Shown here: in pieces, positions 18,547 through 28,002 of the stretch
How positions within the stretch are numbered: position 1 is the stretch's first letter
Layout: the number at the start of each line of letters is the position of its first letter
Translations under genes and position numbers: made by a program
The notes under the pieces: model-generated
What the model was told of the DNA's origin: nothing
Database searches by the model: none
What the model saw: only the letters and a program-made list of their open reading frames with translations
Origin: Caryophanales bacterium
Lineage (GTDB): Bacteria > Bacillota_I > Bacilli_A > Izemoplasmatales > UBA1188
Reading direction: 5' to 3'
NCBI GenBank assembly: GCA_016287865.1
Contig: JAEEXP010000007.1
Coordinates: forward strand, 1-45,952
Length of the DNA: 45,952 nucleotides

Positions 18547-20839
18547 TAGTTTTTTCCTCCTTTTCATCATCTTCTCCATATGTGTTTACTTTCTTACTGT
18601 AACAGAATTCATTAAAGTTACAGTACTTACAAGCATCCTCAGAAGGAGTTTGAATAAACTTTTGATTAATTATATCGTTCTTTATTTCTTCAACAATCTT
18701 ATTAGTATCTTCAATTCTAATTCTTAAATCATCAGAACAGCATATTGTATACTTTCTTTTTTGGTTGACTATATTATTGAATATTTCCATTGATTTATCT
18801 TTCTTTAAAATTGAATATCCACTGAATTTTATGTTAGAATCTGGGTCAAATTCCGATGGTTTATGGTTTATATCAATATAGATTATACCTGCTGGATTAT
18901 CATTCTTATATCCATCATTTAATAAGGCATCCATATATATTAAGAGTTGAAGTCCTTCTCTTTTTTCTAGGTCAATATCTGGGATTTTACCTGTCTTATA
19001 ATCAAAGACAAATAAAGAATTATCGTCTTTGTTTTCAGCAACTAAATCTATATATCCTTTTACATAGACAGTTAATTTATCAGATTTAAGATCTTTATGG
19101 AATGGTTTTTCTCTTTCAAGTTTTAAATTATCTCTATCAAAATAAGATCTTAGCTTTTCATGAATAATCGGAAGTGTATCATAGAATATTTCAAAGAATA
19201 CTTTTTCGGTATCTGATGGTTCATATTTAGAATCTTCTTTAACCTTTTTAATATGGTCTTCAAGCATCAATTGAACATCAGTTTGATCAAAATCAATATT
19301 TATATATTTTTTAATAAACTTATGGAAGAAATCACCTAAAAAGTTTGCATACTTAACATCAAATTCTTCCAATTTAAGTGTGTTCTTAAATAGATATTTA
19401 AATGGACAAGATGCATAGTCAGATATAGTTGAATAAGATAATTTTAATTCTTTATTAATGATTTTTGAAAATAGTTCAAAATTGTCAAATTTGAAATTTG
19501 ATTCATATTTGTTTTCTTCCATTTCATCTTTTAAAAAATTATACTTTTTTAAGTTATCTGATTCGTGATGATATAAGAAATATGTGTCTTTAGCTTTTAA
19601 GTATTTTAAGAAATCTCTTTTCTTAGAATACCCCTTAATTAAAGAATGATTAAGTGCATCTTCTTTTTTAAGTCCAAGCTTTTCAATAAACGAAGATGGA
19701 GATAACTCTTTAGCCATATTTTTCTTACAAGTTGAAATATATACAGTTTCAATAGAGTTTATCTTATTTTTAATATGGTCTTCATTATATTCATTTAATA
19801 CTTTACTTGTAGGAAGGTTCTTCTTTTGAATTATCTCATCAGTAATTAATCCATTATATCTAATTGTTGATGGGAATAGGCCTTGGTTAATGCCACACAT
19901 AAATAGAACCTTATTTGGTTCAATATATTTATCAAAGTTAGATGTGATCTTTAATACATTTTTATATGTATCAACTTTAATGTGTGCGTTAAGTAAGAAT
20001 TCTCTTAAATAATCAATAGATGAATATTCTATGCCTGAGAAAAACGAAACTAATGTATTATAAGTATTTAAATTAATATTAGGATATTTTTCTTTATATA
20101 GTTTTAATACTTCTATATCAAGTTTATTATTTGATTCTGAATATACTTTAGCGAAGTTAAAGAAAGTGAGACCATCTACTGTTTCGAATAGAGATACTTT
20201 TCTTTCAATTTGATATGGAATATCAGTATAAGATAAAACATCTTCAAAAACTGAATAGTATTCTTCATTTGATACATAAACAATAATGTCGTTAATATCT
20301 TTGCCTTTATATAGTAGATCAGAAACTAAATCCACTGTATTTTCTACTTCTTCAATAATATTTCCATTATTAACAAGTATTAATTCTTTATTATATTGCT
20401 CAGGTTTATATAATTTAGCTTCAATACCATTCTTTTTTAGCTCATTTAAAGCTAAATGAAAATGAAGATTGCTCAAACAATAATCTATATAAACAATATT
20501 CATTTCCTTAAGACATTCTATATATCCTTCATTTTTAACGAAGTATTTTATATGTTTATCTTTAAAATCTTTATCATCCAAGAATGGTGCAATACCAATA
20601 AGTTCTTTTGCGCCACTCACATTAAGTGGGCCAAAGTCTTTATCTTCTCCTTCTTCTAGTTTCATTACTAAATTATCTAAGTAAGAACCTAAAACTTCAG
20701 TAACAAAGTTTTCAGGTGTTTCAAATGTTAGATTGTATAAGAATTCATCTTTTAGAGACTTAAAAATCCCTTCATTGTAACTTGAAGGGCATATAATCAT
20801 ATTCTTTTTATCTTTTACTAATAATTCTTTTACATTCAT
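18533..20839 (-). CDS. addB: AddB-like nuclease subunit, no P-loop
   Basis: A 768-residue protein whose C-terminal third is a PD-(D/E)XK nuclease with the AddB iron-sulfur layout: C478 (DYASCPF), then C737, C740 and C746 (ACKYCNFNEFC), plus GYIDLV (D598) and DYKTG (D613, K615). The N-terminal two-thirds corresponds to the inactivated helicase fold but has no Walker A motif: the first 30 residues contain MIICPSSYNEGI where Bacillus AddB has a P-loop. Bacillus AddB is about 1160 residues, so roughly 400 are missing here. The gene lies directly before addA (14-base overlap) and after the DAC-like gene (TAATG junction), which strongly supports the AddB assignment. Expected to cut the strand complementary to that cut by AddA. 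Confidence 0.85.
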   Translation of the reverse strand: MNVKELLVKDKKNMIICPSSYNEGIFKSLKDEFLYNLTFETPENFVTEVLGSYLDNLVMKLEEGEDKDFGPLNVSGAKELIGIAPFLDDKDFKDKHIKYFVKNEGYIECLKEMNIVYIDYCLSNLHFHLALNELKKNGIEAKLYKPEQYNKELILVNNGNIIEEVENTVDLVSDLLYKGKDINDIIVYVSNEEYYSVFEDVLSYTDIPYQIERKVSLFETVDGLTFFNFAKVYSESNNKLDIEVLKLYKEKYPNINLNTYNTLVSFFSGIEYSSIDYLREFLLNAHIKVDTYKNVLKITSNFDKYIEPNKVLFMCGINQGLFPSTIRYNGLITDEIIQKKNLPTSKVLNEYNEDHIKNKINSIETVYISTCKKNMAKELSPSSFIEKLGLKKEDALNHSLIKGYSKKRDFLKYLKAKDTYFLYHHESDNLKKYNFLKDEMEENKYESNFKFDNFELFSKIINKELKLSYSTISDYASCPFKYLFKNTLKLEEFDVKYANFLGDFFHKFIKKYINIDFDQTDVQLMLEDHIKKVKEDSKYEPSDTEKVFFEIFYDTLPIIHEKLRSYFDRDNLKLEREKPFHKDLKSDKLTVYVKGYIDLVAENKDDNSLFVFDYKTGKIPDIDLEKREGLQLLIYMDALLNDGYKNDNPAGIIYIDINHKPSEFDPDSNIKFSGYSILKKDKSMEIFNNIVNQKRKYTICCSDDLRIRIEDTNKIVEEIKNDIINQKFIQTPSEDACKYCNFNEFCYSKKVNTYGEDDEKEEKTNGDK

Positions 20840-22197
20840 TATTCGTTTCTTAATGTTGAGAAATCAGCAATAGTAAAGATTTGTTCTGGAAGGTTATCTT
20901 GGCCAAGAGCGAAACCTTTGATCGATGAGTCACTAGATATTTCAATCGCAATACCATAGTTAGATAAAGTTCTTGCAGCAGCAATTCTACCTCCACCTTT
21001 ACTACCTGCATCAATCTTAATGATGGCACCAACCGCAACCAAATCACCATTATAGTCAACAACTGTTGCACCATCAATTGCGACAATTTCTTGTCGTAGT
21101 TTTCTATATAATTGGAAGAATTTTCTGTTTCCGATAACTTTATTTAATACACATGCTTTTTCATTTTCTTTTTGTTTTAAGAATTCATCAAAAGCTAAAT
21201 CCTTAACTGCTTCATATTGTGGGTCATTAGCTTCTTTTAGCATGTTCTTCTTAATCTCATAATATGTTGCGTTAACGATATCGTGAATATTGATATGTTG
21301 AAGAGCTCTATTAACTTCGTTTTCATCAAGGAATGAAATAATACCACCAGATGTTCCAAATGATAAGTCTAGAGCTGTAAGATATACTGATTTAGCGAAT
21401 AATAAATTATCGTTCTCAGATCTACTATGGATGATTCTAATAACTTCTTTGTGGTTATATGGATTCCATCTACCACCACGTTTAGTATATTTAAGTTCAT
21501 TATCATGGAAGATAAGGATTTCACCTTGTTCTGATAAAACGATACCAACTACTTCATGTCCACAATATTCAAGAATTCTTGTGTAATCATAAGGAGCTAG
21601 ACCTAAATCACTCTTTTCAGAGTTTAATTGAAGATATCTTAGAATGAAACCATTTTTATCTATTTCAATAAATGATTCAGTACCATCAGTTAATACGGCT
21701 GAATAGTTTTCTTGCATGAATTCATTAAATCCAATATTGTTTGATGTATTGTCAGCTTTAAGTATTGTGTTTACAAAAATACCATATTGGATTTTAGAAC
21801 CTTCATATGTTCTTTCACTTAATCTAGTTAAAGCATTAATAACTTTAAGAATTACTGTTGCAGCACCAGGGAATAATGCATCTGCAATAGCTTTATTTAA
21901 CGCAGTAGTTCTTAATGCATCAACATATTCAGGACTCATATTAGGTAAAGATTCAATTGTGTTATTTTCTTGGATATATGTAGTTAAAAGTTCAACGTCA
22001 GTTGGAAGGAATGGTTGATCTCTTGAAATTCTAAATCCACTAACCGCGTGAATATCACCTTTAACATCTAATGTTCCATCATAATTAAGCTTAACTAAGA
22101 ATTGACCATCTAAGTCAATTTCAGCACTTATTTCAATGTTTGGATATAGATATTTAACACTATTTTGTAATACTTCTTTTAATCTTGTTACGTTCAT
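20839..22197 (-). CDS. Diadenylate-cyclase-like (DAC / DisA_N) domain protein
   Basis: A 452-residue protein from the chosen ATG (AGGAG 8 bases upstream; the longer in-frame ATG at 22266 has none). The N-terminal 250 residues are of a type I do not recognise, possibly a DACNV-like sensor domain. The C-terminal part (about 265-430) has the DAC fold pattern: VYLTALDLSFGTSGGIISF, then AIDGATVV with the Mg-binding DGA (375-377), then GGGRIAAARTLSNYGIAIEISSD. The RHR motif that contacts ATP in c-di-AMP synthases here reads R-I-A (404-406), so the chemistry or activity may differ. There is no DisA DNA-binding HhH domain and no TM segment. It is the first gene of a set with addB (overlap of 1 base) and addA. 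Identification as a DAC relative is moderately firm; function is not. Confidence 0.7.
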   Translation of the reverse strand: MNVTRLKEVLQNSVKYLYPNIEISAEIDLDGQFLVKLNYDGTLDVKGDIHAVSGFRISRDQPFLPTDVELLTTYIQENNTIESLPNMSPEYVDALRTTALNKAIADALFPGAATVILKVINALTRLSERTYEGSKIQYGIFVNTILKADNTSNNIGFNEFMQENYSAVLTDGTESFIEIDKNGFILRYLQLNSEKSDLGLAPYDYTRILEYCGHEVVGIVLSEQGEILIFHDNELKYTKRGGRWNPYNHKEVIRIIHSRSENDNLLFAKSVYLTALDLSFGTSGGIISFLDENEVNRALQHINIHDIVNATYYEIKKNMLKEANDPQYEAVKDLAFDEFLKQKENEKACVLNKVIGNRKFFQLYRKLRQEIVAIDGATVVDYNGDLVAVGAIIKIDAGSKGGGRIAAARTLSNYGIAIEISSDSSIKGFALGQDNLPEQIFTIADFSTLRNE

Positions 22198-22290
22198 AAT
22201 ATGCTCCTGTTTCTTTATTTTATTATAGATTATATCTATGAGAAAATAAAGGAAAAATTCAAACAATTATATAACTCTAATGTATAAGTA

Positions 22291-22317
22291 AGGCAGGATT
22301 TACTCCTGCCTTTTAAT
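22291..22317 (-). terminator. Intrinsic terminator of rmuC
   Basis: Perfect 9-bp stem AAGGCAGGA (22291-22299) / TCCTGCCTT (22305-22313), 4 bases past the rmuC stop. The U tail on the minus strand is weak. Confidence 0.65.
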
Positions 22318-23654
22318 TATTCTTCTGTTTCGATTTCTTCTTCGTCATCATCTAAATCAATCTTACGTAATTGAACATTGAGTTTATTAGTTCTTGTAGT
22401 GATTAACTTAGTGATAGTTTCTCCTGCTTTATTAACTTGTTTTTGAGCATCAAGGAGAACTTCTTCGAAGTTTCCGAATTCTTTCTTAACATTCTTAAGA
22501 AGATCAACTATTTCTTTAGTCTTCTTTTGAATAGTTAGAGTCTTAAATCCCATTTGAAGAGATGTTACAAATGCTGTAAATGTAGTTGGACCAACAATAT
22601 TAATCTTGTATTCTTTTTGTACTTCTTCAAATAGACCCATGTTAATTGCTTCTAGATATAATCCTTCAGTTGGAAGGAAAATAATACCAAATTCTGTTGT
22701 ATTAGGAACATCGATATATTTTGTCTTAACATCTTTAGCATATTTAAGTAAATTGTTTCTGAAATCTTTTCTTGCTTGTGTGATTTCATTAGGTGTCGAT
22801 TGAGGATCGGCTATCTTAGCATATGGTTCATAAGGGAACTTAGAATCTACTGGAAGATAGATGGTTTCATCTTTAGCACCAGGAAGCTTAATAGCAAATT
22901 CTACTCTTTCTGTTGAACCTGGCACTGTCGCAACATTTTCTTCATATTGGTTAACTGTTAAGAATTCTTTAATTATGTTACCTAAGATAACTTCACCTAA
23001 GATACCTTTAGTCTTAACATTAGTTAATACATTCTTAAGGCTTCCAACATCATTAGCAAGACCCTTAATTTCACCTACAGTTTCATTAACAGCGCCAATT
23101 TGTTTAATGATGTTATCGAATGAAGATTTAAGTTTTTCTTCAAGAGCTTTTTCTAACTTTTCATTTACTGAATCTTTAATCTTATCAAGTTTTTCACTAT
23201 TATCTTTTCTAATATCATCAAGATTCTTATTTAAAGTTTCTTTTAAATCTTTGATAGTTTCTTTAGTTTCAGTCTTGAATTCTTCTACCTTTTCTTTAAC
23301 TGACTTTAAGAGTTCTTCTTTTTGTTTCTTGTTTTCTTCAAAGAATTGAAGTTTAAACTCTGTATTTTCAGTCTTGAATGTCTTGAATGAGTTAGATAAA
23401 GAATCCATTGCTTCATTTAATTTCTTAATATCAGACTTTAATGATTCTAATAACGAATTATTCTTTTCAGCTATGAGTTCAGCTGTGGATTTTGATAATG
23501 TATTTACTGAATTAGTTACTGCATCAGTAATTTCTTTAATATCTCCTTTAGACAAAGCGTTTGTCTTTTGATTATTGTTTTTAAGAAGGATAATCAAAAT
23601 AACAATAACGCCAATAAAAGATAATGCACTTAAAATGATTGCTGCTATTTCCAT
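22317..23654 (-). CDS. rmuC: RmuC family DNA recombination protein
   Basis: A 445-residue protein with a TM helix at about residues 5-24, a long Lys/Glu-rich coiled coil (50-190) and the RmuC domain (about 205-400): GEVILGNIIKEFL, VPGSTERVEFAIKLPG, YLPVDSKFPYEPY and IFLPTEGLYLEAI are typical. RmuC limits recombination at inverted repeats and is proposed to be a PD-(D/E)XK-like nuclease or nuclease partner (family knowledge). An acidic tail follows the domain. It lies next to the DAC-addB-addA set, but the terminator and spacing suggest it is a separate unit. An extended -10 (TGATATAAT, 23698-23706) is upstream, and AGGAG precedes the ATG. Confidence 0.92.
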   Translation of the reverse strand: MEIAAIILSALSFIGVIVILIILLKNNNQKTNALSKGDIKEITDAVTNSVNTLSKSTAELIAEKNNSLLESLKSDIKKLNEAMDSLSNSFKTFKTENTEFKLQFFEENKKQKEELLKSVKEKVEEFKTETKETIKDLKETLNKNLDDIRKDNSEKLDKIKDSVNEKLEKALEEKLKSSFDNIIKQIGAVNETVGEIKGLANDVGSLKNVLTNVKTKGILGEVILGNIIKEFLTVNQYEENVATVPGSTERVEFAIKLPGAKDETIYLPVDSKFPYEPYAKIADPQSTPNEITQARKDFRNNLLKYAKDVKTKYIDVPNTTEFGIIFLPTEGLYLEAINMGLFEEVQKEYKINIVGPTTFTAFVTSLQMGFKTLTIQKKTKEIVDLLKNVKKEFGNFEEVLLDAQKQVNKAGETITKLITTRTNKLNVQLRKIDLDDDEEEIETEE

Positions 23655-23697
23655 ACTATCTCCTATATAAATAATTATGCATTTATATTATAGTAAA

Positions 23698-23706
23698 ATT
23701 ATATCA
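23698..23706 (-). promoter_or_regulatory. Extended -10 element upstream of rmuC
   Basis: TGATATAAT on the minus strand, 43 bases before the ATG. No -35 at the expected distance is convincing; extended -10 promoters often do without one. Confidence 0.4.
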
Positions 23707-23732
23707 TTTTATTGTCCAAAAAATCGGACATT

Positions 23733-25538
23733 CTATTTCTTATCCATAAAATCATTTAAGATTTTATAAAGTTCTGTATATTTATCAGTAAACATACCTA
23801 CATTAGAACCTAATTCCATTACCTTTTTATCTACACCATTATATGTAGACCAAGTAGGTAATCCTCCACCATTAGGGTTTCCTGTCTTAATGAAATTAGT
23901 CCAATATTTAACCATCATTTGTGAGAGTAATCTATCTTCATCTTTATAAGCAAATTGTTTATTTGATTTAGAAATATTTCCATATGCATATACCACTTCT
24001 CCAAAGTGATATGTTCCATAGAAACCATTTTCTTTAGTGAATTGATATCTATAAACAGTATCACCGGCAGCAAGAGCCATATTACTCCACGATTCATGTG
24101 GGAAGATAAACCAATATACTGAGTAGATTTCATTAAATGCCTTAGCTGCATTCTTATTGATTGCGTCTTTATATAGGTCATAGACTTGTTTACCATATAC
24201 TGAACCAAATGCATCTTTAAGTCTTTGTTCAATATTTTTCTTAGTAACTGGGCTAGTTAATGTAGTAAGAATTACAAATGGATCTGCTTCTTTTACGTTA
24301 TATCCATTAAGAAGTGCTTCTTCATTATTCTCATGAGCTTCGTACACTTCATAAGGATTCTTAGTCAATGCATATCCATCAAGAGTCATTCCTGAATTTT
24401 CGAATTTAGTTTGAACTAGTTTTTCAGCTGGTATATTTCTTAATTCTTCAATTGATGAACAACCGAATTCTTCCATAATACTCTTGCCAGTCTTTAAAGC
24501 GTTATTTAAAGATCTATAAGTATGAGGTGGAGTTTTAACTACTAGACTTGATGATTCACCAATTGCACGTTTAAATAAGCCGCTCGCAAGTGGGCTTGAA
24601 CAAATTGCAGAAATTGATGATGAACCAGCTGATTCACCAGCGATAGTAATATTATTTTTATCACCACCAAAATATGCCGCATTATCATTAACCCATTTTA
24701 AAGCTTTGATTTGGTCTAAGAGTCCATAGTTACCTGTAGTATTATTAGGAGATTCGCTTATTAAATCTTCATGAGCGAAATAACCAAATACACCAAGTCT
24801 ATAGGCTACTGTGATCATAATTACATCGTTTAATGCAAACGTTTCACCGTTAATATTGAAATCAGATGCAGAACCAGATGTTAAAGATCCGCCATGAATA
24901 TAAACTAAAATAGGTAAATTTGTCTTGCCTGCCGGTCTCCAAATATTTAAGTATAAAGAGTCTTCACTAGCTTCTTCTAATGGATACATATTAAAGTCTG
25001 GATGCCATCCACCTTCAGCATAAATATCCTTAATTGTATTAAATACGCCACTCTCTTTTGCTTGCATTGACTTAGGAGCAAAAGTTGAGCAATCTCTAAC
25101 ACCTTCCCAGTTTTCAACATCTTGTGGTTCTTTCCATCTAAGTTCTCCTACCGGAGCTTTCGCATAAGGAATTCCTGCGTAAACTTCTACTGTTTTATTA
25201 GAATTATATACACCTTGAACTTTACCATTAGCTAAAGTTAATACTTCAGTCTTTTCAGGGTTTTTATCATTAACTGCTTTAGTTCTTTCAACAGTTGGTT
25301 TTGCAAGAATAAACATAACTGCTGTTACAGCTATAAATCCTAGTACCGATGCAAATCTTACGAGTTTTAGCTTCTTTGGGATTAATATAGATAATACTAA
25401 TAAAGTAACTATTGCGGCTAATTCAATAAATAGAATCCACATAGGTCCATTAGCTAAATCTAGATAAAATATAATTAAAAGTGATAATAGAGAAAATAAA
25501 ACTGCGAATAATATCCACTTAACAATTTTCTTGACCAT
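23733..25538 (-). CDS. Membrane-anchored type-B carboxylesterase
   Basis: A 601-residue alpha/beta-hydrolase from the chosen start (GAGGAGG 5 bases upstream). The first 80 residues form three hydrophobic segments (about 5-27, 32-53, 61-79), an unusual anchor for this family. The esterase domain follows: SEDSLYLNIW (191-200), oxyanion-hole HGGS (215-218), nucleophile S303 in GESAGSS, and the likely catalytic histidine in YHFGEVVYAYGN. It should hydrolyse carboxyl esters; the true substrate is unknown (candidates: plant cell-wall esters, lipids, xenobiotics). With three TM segments the catalytic domain is predicted outside the membrane. It has no visible terminator and is followed by rmuC, which has its own -10 element. 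Confidence 0.88.
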   Translation of the reverse strand: MVKKIVKWILFAVLFSLLSLLIIFYLDLANGPMWILFIELAAIVTLLVLSILIPKKLKLVRFASVLGFIAVTAVMFILAKPTVERTKAVNDKNPEKTEVLTLANGKVQGVYNSNKTVEVYAGIPYAKAPVGELRWKEPQDVENWEGVRDCSTFAPKSMQAKESGVFNTIKDIYAEGGWHPDFNMYPLEEASEDSLYLNIWRPAGKTNLPILVYIHGGSLTSGSASDFNINGETFALNDVIMITVAYRLGVFGYFAHEDLISESPNNTTGNYGLLDQIKALKWVNDNAAYFGGDKNNITIAGESAGSSSISAICSSPLASGLFKRAIGESSSLVVKTPPHTYRSLNNALKTGKSIMEEFGCSSIEELRNIPAEKLVQTKFENSGMTLDGYALTKNPYEVYEAHENNEEALLNGYNVKEADPFVILTTLTSPVTKKNIEQRLKDAFGSVYGKQVYDLYKDAINKNAAKAFNEIYSVYWFIFPHESWSNMALAAGDTVYRYQFTKENGFYGTYHFGEVVYAYGNISKSNKQFAYKDEDRLLSQMMVKYWTNFIKTGNPNGGGLPTWSTYNGVDKKVMELGSNVGMFTDKYTELYKILNDFMDKK

Positions 25539-25605
25539 ATTTTCCTCCTCATAAATAATTGTTATTATATTTATATAATACAATAAAAATTATTTAAATA
25601 ATATA

Positions 25606-25637
25606 AAAACGCTCTAAATTCGTTTTTAGAGCGTTTT
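25606..25637 (-). terminator. Strong intrinsic terminator of lon
   Basis: Perfect 13-bp stem AAAACGCTCTAAA (25606-25618) / TTTAGAGCGTTTT (25625-25637), 12 bases past the lon stop, with an AT-rich tail. Confidence 0.88.
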
Positions 25638-25649
25638 ATAATTGTTTTG

Positions 25650-27965
25650 TTAGATTAATGCTTTAGATAAAACATCTTCAAGCTTAGTTGCTGTAACGAT
25701 TTGTAAAGTATCTTTTACTTCTTTTGGAATATCATCTAAGTCTCTAATATTATCTTGAGGGATAATAATTGTCTTAAGACCAGATCTTACAGCAGCAATA
25801 CTCTTTTCTCTAAGACCTCCAATTGGAAGAACTCTACCTCTTAGAGTGATTTCACCTGTCATACCAATGTCATGACGAGCAGGTCTGTGAGTAAAGGCAC
25901 TTGCGATAGCAGTAGCCATTGTTACACCGGCAGATGGTCCATCTTTAGGTACTGCACCTTCAGGTACGTGAATATGAGTATCAAGGTTTTGGAAATCATC
26001 TTCAGTGATGTTTAATTCGTTAGCATGAGCTTTAACCCAAGTAAAGGCAGCTTGAGCAGATTCCTTCATAACATCACCAAGTTTACCAGTGAGTTGAAGT
26101 CCGCCTTTTCCTTTAAATGTAGTGACTTCAATTTGAAGAGTATCTCCACCAAATTGAGTCCAAGCAAGACCAGTTACTACACCAACCATATCTTCTTTTT
26201 CAGCTTGGTTATTAGAGAAGATTGGTTTACCTAAGAAATCTTTAAGGTTTTCAACTGTAACAGTTACCTTATCAGATTCCTTATTTAAAATCTTTCTAAT
26301 AGCTTTTCTCATAAGAGTACCGATATGACGTTCAAGTTGTCTTACGCCAGCTTCTCTTGTGTAATCCTTAATAATTAATCTTAATGCATCATCAGTTAAA
26401 TCAAACTTTTCAGCTTCAAGACCATTCTTCTTAAGCTCTCTATCAATTAGATGAGTTTTAGCGATATTGAACTTTTCAATTTCTGTATAACTTGAAAGTT
26501 CAATAACTTCCATTCTATCCATTAAAGGAGCTGGGATATTTTCTAAGTAATTAGCTGTGCAGATGAACATTACTTTAGAAAGGTCATATTGTTCTTCTAC
26601 ATAGTTATCACTAAACATTTTATTTTGTTCTGGATCTAATACTTCAAGGAGTGCAGCTTCAGGATCACCCTTATAATCAGCTCCTACCTTATCAATTTCA
26701 TCAAGTAAGAATACAGGATTTGTAACACCTGCAGCTCTCATACCATTGATGATACGACCAGGAAGTGAACCGATATATGTACGTCTGTGACCTCTAATTT
26801 CTGATTCATCCTTAACACCACCAAGTGATTGTTTAACAAACTTACGGCCTAAAGCTTCAGCGATAGATGCAGCGAGAGTTGTTTTACCTACACCAGGAGG
26901 ACCTACGAAACATAGAATTGTTTGTGGGTTTTTAGAAGTATAAAGTTTAACAGATAAGTATTCAAGAATTCTATCTTTAACCTTATCTAGGCCAAAGTGA
27001 GTTTCATCTAACTTAGCTTTAGCTTTTTCGATATCCATTTCATCAACAGTTTCTTTATACCAAGGGATATCGATTAATACATCAAGATAATTTCTTATCA
27101 TTGATGATTCAGGAGATGCACTTGATACTGATTGATAACGAGTTAATTCTTTTAATGCGTGTTCTTCAACAGTCTTAGGCATTCTGGCTTCTTTAATAGC
27201 TTTTCTTAACTTATCAATATCAGTAGTGTTGTTATCAACATCACCTAATTCTTTTTGGATGGCTCTAATCTTTTCTCTTAAATAATATTCTTTTTGACTT
27301 TCTTCCATAGAACGTCTAACTTCAGCGTCAATTTTATCATCAAGTTCTTTATGATAGAATACGCTATTGATATCATTTAAGATCTTTTCAAGTCTAGAAT
27401 TTACATCTAAATCTTCAAGATATTTATAGAGTTCAGATCCATCAATAGATAATTCTTGGGCAATTACATCTGAGAGTGTTCCTGCATCTCTATTAGCATT
27501 GATTTCATCAATTACTAATTTTTGATTTCTTAAGAACATTGCGCCTTTTTCAAGGACTTGTGATGTAATCTTAGATACTAAGAATTTTTCTTTATCTACA
27601 TCACCAAATACATCATCAAGGATAGTGTATCTAGCCTTTAAGCAATCATTCTCATTATACATAGAAGTTATTTCAACTCTAGTAATAGGAACGAATCTAA
27701 TCTTAAAGTTTGAGTTTCCAAGTCTAACCTTATTAGTGAACTTAGCAAGAAGACCGATTGTATAGCATTCGCTTAATTCAGGAGCTTCTTGTTTATCAAG
27801 GTTATCTTTTTGGAAGATTAATAAAATTTCACTTTCATTCATTAGTTCAGATTGAACTACTGCATTTTTTGAAAATGATCTACCTACTTCAATTCTGAGT
27901 TCTACATGAGGTAGAGCTACAGGTACTTTAATAGGAATTACTGGTAAAATATCGTTTTGCGCCAT
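25650..27965 (-). CDS. lon: ATP-dependent protease LonA
   Basis: A 771-residue LonA protease: N-terminal substrate-recognition domain (1-300), AAA+ domain with Walker A GPPGVGKTTLAA and the LLDEIDKV Walker B, and the C-terminal serine-lysine protease domain with S678 (DGPSAGVTMA) and K721 (REK). Cytosolic; degrades misfolded and regulatory proteins. The length and all catalytic motifs are normal. It starts 37 bases after the trigger-factor gene and is probably co-transcribed with it, placing two protein-quality genes in one unit. GGGAGG precedes the ATG and a very strong terminator follows. Confidence 0.97.
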   Translation of the reverse strand: MAQNDILPVIPIKVPVALPHVELRIEVGRSFSKNAVVQSELMNESEILLIFQKDNLDKQEAPELSECYTIGLLAKFTNKVRLGNSNFKIRFVPITRVEITSMYNENDCLKARYTILDDVFGDVDKEKFLVSKITSQVLEKGAMFLRNQKLVIDEINANRDAGTLSDVIAQELSIDGSELYKYLEDLDVNSRLEKILNDINSVFYHKELDDKIDAEVRRSMEESQKEYYLREKIRAIQKELGDVDNNTTDIDKLRKAIKEARMPKTVEEHALKELTRYQSVSSASPESSMIRNYLDVLIDIPWYKETVDEMDIEKAKAKLDETHFGLDKVKDRILEYLSVKLYTSKNPQTILCFVGPPGVGKTTLAASIAEALGRKFVKQSLGGVKDESEIRGHRRTYIGSLPGRIINGMRAAGVTNPVFLLDEIDKVGADYKGDPEAALLEVLDPEQNKMFSDNYVEEQYDLSKVMFICTANYLENIPAPLMDRMEVIELSSYTEIEKFNIAKTHLIDRELKKNGLEAEKFDLTDDALRLIIKDYTREAGVRQLERHIGTLMRKAIRKILNKESDKVTVTVENLKDFLGKPIFSNNQAEKEDMVGVVTGLAWTQFGGDTLQIEVTTFKGKGGLQLTGKLGDVMKESAQAAFTWVKAHANELNITEDDFQNLDTHIHVPEGAVPKDGPSAGVTMATAIASAFTHRPARHDIGMTGEITLRGRVLPIGGLREKSIAAVRSGLKTIIIPQDNIRDLDDIPKEVKDTLQIVTATKLEDVLSKALI

Positions 27966-28002
27966 AATTTACCTCCCTTTTTTGGCCTAAGCCAGATTTT
28001 CA

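Noticed and set aside
18547-18579. Longer N-terminus of AddA starting at the ATG at 18579
   Set aside because: No ribosome site precedes it, whereas GGAGG lies just before the ATG at 18546; the added residues are a run of Lys/Arg not seen in the family.
22225-22240. ATAGAT/ATCTAT repeat before the DAC-like gene
   Set aside because: The arms are 6 bp of AT-rich sequence around a -10-like element, so an operator cannot be claimed.
22861-23349. 162-residue Ser/Leu-rich frame on the plus strand
   Set aside because: It is the antisense shadow of the rmuC coiled-coil coding region (Lys/Glu codons read backwards), not a membrane protein gene.
23700-23732. Short inverted repeat TGTCC/GGACA after the carboxylesterase gene
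   Set aside because: The stem is only 5 bp and has no U tail on the correct side, so it is not a convincing terminator.
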